Source: Naumovozyma dairenensis CBS 421 (Eukaryota > Ascomycota > Saccharomycetes > Saccharomycetales > Saccharomycetaceae). Taken from it: a stretch of DNA of 64,000 bases. Shown here in pieces: positions 61,772-64,000 of this stretch. Location: the NCBI RefSeq assembly GCF_000227115.2, contig NC_016482.1:372001-436000 (forward strand), in the 5' to 3' direction. The notes below the pieces were generated by a model, which saw only the letters and a program-made list of their open reading frames with translations, ran no database searches and had not been told where the DNA came from. The translations under genes were made by a program, and so were the position numbers. Positions within the stretch are counted from its first letter, which is position 1, and each line of letters starts with the position of its first letter.

Positions 61772-62592
61772 TAATAACAGCGCTCGTTGAGAATGCTTTA
61801 CTGTTATATCCTCATGGTTTGAAGCTTAAGTCGCATTTGGTCTTTACCACAAGTTTATAATTAAAATGATAGATTACTAATAAATTGATGCTCTTCTATT
61901 GAGTTTTTTATATAAAGGCAAACATAATATTTATAATGAACGCGGCTCAAATATGCTGATACTATTAAGAGTTTTCACGGTCGGCAATAAAAATTGTATA
62001 CGTATTTGGTATAAGTTGTATAGGTAGGATAAGGTATACCCCGACCGTTAAGTGAATACTGTCAAAACATGACAGCAATACTTGTAAGAACAGCATTTCT
62101 TGTATAAGGATGGAAGCTTTGAATGAAAATTAAGATGCAAATTGACCAGTTACCTTCAATTGTGTAAGTATATTTTAGTTCATAACAGAGTTGGATTAGC
62201 TTCATAATAGCCCCCTACGTAGGACCTTCGGATTTTTCAGATTTTGAAATTTTGGACAGTTAAAACCCGTACATTTACTACACCCACCCATGTTTTCCAG
62301 GTTGTTTTCTTTTTTTAACAGAGCCAAAGTAAAAGGAGATGGCGGCGGAATGAGATTTTAGGCCTAAGTAATTTCAACTTCGCGAGGAAGTCTTCGGAAA
62401 CTTCATTCTGCTTATTCTTCCTGAATGGGGTGGGTTAGGCAGGAGATGCGTAGGCAGAGAGATCTACAGCACCTGTGTTATCAGTTCAGTCTATATCAAA
62501 ATAGGTAGTTATTGATACCACTATTTCTGATAATTCGTTAAATTTACTATTGAAAGAGCATATACACAACCAAAGAGAACATATAATTGAAG
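61772..62592. other. intergenic, RPS27 upstream region
   Basis: About 820 bases. Contains a CCTACGTAGG palindrome (62214-62223) and two Rap1 sites (described separately). No other gene seen. Confidence 0.6.
62265..62292 (+). promoter_or_regulatory. tandem Rap1 sites of RPS27
   Basis: ACCCGTACATTT (62265-62276) is a near-perfect ribosomal-protein-type Rap1 site; ACACCCACCCATG (62280-62292) is a second, weaker one in the same orientation. About 300-330 bases before the RPS27 ATG, followed by a T-rich stretch, the standard layout of yeast ribosomal-protein promoters. Confidence 0.85.
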
Positions 62593-63361
62593 ATGGTATG
62601 TCTAGATTCATGCAAAAAATGTTAATACGAGAATTAAAGAGAATACTAAAATCTGCAAGTGGGATAAAGGAATGGGTTAACTATAAATTCGATTAGATTG
62701 AAAATGTTGAAGCATTACTATATAGACACTAGGCTGAGAAAAATAAGTGAGGCCATCAGACCACAAATTATCAAGTCTATTTGGAAAAATATAATTATAA
62801 GGCACGTTAAAAACCTCAAGTATTCAAAAGTAAGATGCCAGCTTGAACGATTTTGAATATATAGATCAAGAGGAAAGAATTTACACTATATTTCGGCAAT
62901 ATGAAGGATTAAGGAAGATATAATGCTGTTATAAAAATAAAATCAATATCCAAATAATTTGATGGATCAGGAAAAAGTAAACCACAGATGAGGTTCTGAG
63001 CTCGTAAACAATAAATTATAAAAAAAGTGTTTCCCGGAACCAAATTACTAACAAAAACATAAAACTAAATATGCATTGCATTTTTAATTTTTCTTTGAAT
63101 ATTTTTTTAAAATAGGTTTTAGTTCAAGATTTGTTGCATCCAACTGCTGCTTCTGAAGCCAGAAAACACAAGTTAAAGACTTTAGTTCAATCCCCAAGAT
63201 CATACTTCTTAGATGTTAAATGTCCAGGTTGTTTGAACATCACCACAGTTTTCTCTCATGCTCAAACTGCTGTCACCTGTGAATCCTGTTCAACTGTCTT
63301 GTGTACTCCAACTGGTGGTAAGGCTAAGTTGTCTGAAGGTACTTCTTTCAGAAGAAAGTAA
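62593..63361 (+). CDS. RPS27B: ribosomal protein eS27 (Rps27), two exons
   Basis: Exon 1 is the ATG alone (62593-62595) and exon 2 is 63116-63361, giving 82 residues, the S. cerevisiae Rps27 length. The protein starts with Val-Leu-Val-Gln after Met and carries the zinc ribbon CPGC..CESC (four Cys, about residues 37-55). It is a 40S subunit component. The intron (62596-63115) has GTATGT, TACTAAC at 63046-63052 and TAG; splicing directly after the start codon is the known architecture of the yeast RPS27 genes. Position after the YHR022C-like gene points to RPS27B (YHR021C). Tandem Rap1 sites lie upstream. Confidence 0.96.
62596..63115 (+). other. spliceosomal intron of RPS27
   Basis: 520 bases: 5' splice site GTATGT (62596-62601), branch point TACTAAC (63046-63052) and 3' splice site AATAG ending at 63115, 63 bases past the branch. 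The A-rich interior has scattered stops in every frame; no snoRNA recognised inside. Confidence 0.95.
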
Positions 63362-64000
63362 ATTAATTTCAATATAAAATTTTAAAATTTTAATGTAAAT
63401 TTAACTTAACTTAACTAAACATAATCATCGTATTATCAGTTTTTTATCCTATGTCCTTCTTTATAAAATTTTTACGTGTTCATTTACGTTCCTTTAATAA
63501 TATATATACATGAAACCTTCACGATAAGGAGTTATTTCTGCGATTCGGATATGTTACCTTATTAATTATTCTGTTCGTTTATAAAGTTTTAAGGATACAT
63601 TCTGCGCCTAAGTAAATAGCTAGATGGATTAATTTTAGACATTTAAAGCAAGTAGGATATCCTCTTCAAGAGCGGGTGTCTTAAAACATCTCCGACTTCC
63701 AATTTCGGCCACGTTGTTTACCTAAATGGTCAATGACTAGTTTTTTTGTTGGGGTTGAATGAAGCATATGTCAGCATTCTATAGTAATAAACTCTAATAA
63801 GTGAAATTACATATTGGGGGTATGCCCCCAACCCCTCCCATCAGAGCATCTTATCTAAGATAATTTGTACCCCAAAACAGAATTCCTACAAAAAAGAAGC
63901 ATGAATGTTGTGTCTTCCTTGTAGTAATAGGAATCTGCTCAACAAATTTGTTGCATTGTGTGCACTCTTTTTATTTTCTTTCGCCCAAAATGAGAATCAT
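63362..64000. other. intergenic downstream of RPS27
   Basis: About 640 bases to the window end without a credible ORF. Contains the hairpin at 63815-63830. Confidence 0.55.
63815..63830. repeat. perfect GC hairpin, 6-base stem, 4-base loop
   Basis: TGGGGG-TATG-CCCCCA, a strong short stem in otherwise AT-rich DNA, followed by ACCCCTCCCA. Confidence 0.85.

Noticed and set aside
62596..63115. Degraded protein-coding sequence inside the RPS27 intron.
   Set aside because: The partly open frame has about as many stops as expected for A-rich DNA and resembles nothing known.

Overview
This window is budding-yeast nuclear DNA from a post-whole-genome-duplication member of the Saccharomycetaceae (Naumovozyma/Kazachstania type; the species cannot be fixed from sequence alone). 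The genes are AT-rich, mostly intronless and read with the standard code. One gene has a classic yeast intron (GTATGT, TACTAAC, TAG). Almost every long ORF matches a Saccharomyces cerevisiae protein, mostly from chromosome VIII right arm, arranged as shuffled blocks. Gene names come from recalled protein families and gene order, not from a database search.

Layout. 1-6.5 kb: the 3' part of STE6 (a-factor exporter), a Dpm2-like small membrane protein, CIC1 with an RRPE-PAC promoter, PAN5, and a small GCR1_C-domain DNA-binding protein. 6.6-19.8 kb: ERC1, a 2.1 kb repeat-rich gap, GRE3, RRM3, SLT2, YHI9 with a Gcn4-type promoter, an unknown 129-residue ORF, ELF1 and COX6. SLT2-YHI9-ELF1 side by side combines what S. 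cerevisiae splits between chromosomes VIII and XI, as expected for a retained pre-duplication order. 20.4-29.3 kb: SMF2, FSH1, YHK8, INM1 and a YHR045W-like membrane protein; a small assembly gap lies in CT/TA repeats at 20.2-20.3 kb. 29.3-31.5 kb: a long gap with a promoter-like island but no ORF, then the GIC1 promoter with MCB/SCB sites. 31.5-42.5 kb: GIC1, VMA22, FYV4, MED6, a DAL5-family permease, a secreted cyclophilin, an RSC3/RSC30 zinc-cluster protein and an unknown 106-residue ORF. 43.3-57.7 kb: RPN1 (PACE element), VMA16, THR1, MAS2 and MYO1. 57.7-60.5 kb: a 2.7 kb gene-free stretch rich in perfect inverted repeats. 60.5-63.4 kb: a YHR022C-like Ras/Rho GTPase with an apparent frameshift before a prenylation tail, and intron-containing RPS27 with tandem Rap1 sites.

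The genes are mostly housekeeping: cell-wall and polarity signalling (SLT2, GIC1, MYO1), proteasome (RPN1), V-ATPase (VMA16, VMA22), mitochondria (COX6, MAS2, FYV4), transcription (MED6, ELF1, RSC3/30), ribosome production (CIC1, RPS27), amino-acid and cofactor metabolism (THR1, PAN5) and transport (SMF2, YHK8, ERC1, permease). I found no tRNA, CRISPR array, convincing transposon or centromere. The observations most worth checking are the GTPase frameshift with its CaaX tail and degenerate G3 motif, the hairpin-rich 58.6-60.0 kb region, the paired Gcn4 sites in front of YHI9, and the orphan promoter near 30.1 kb.
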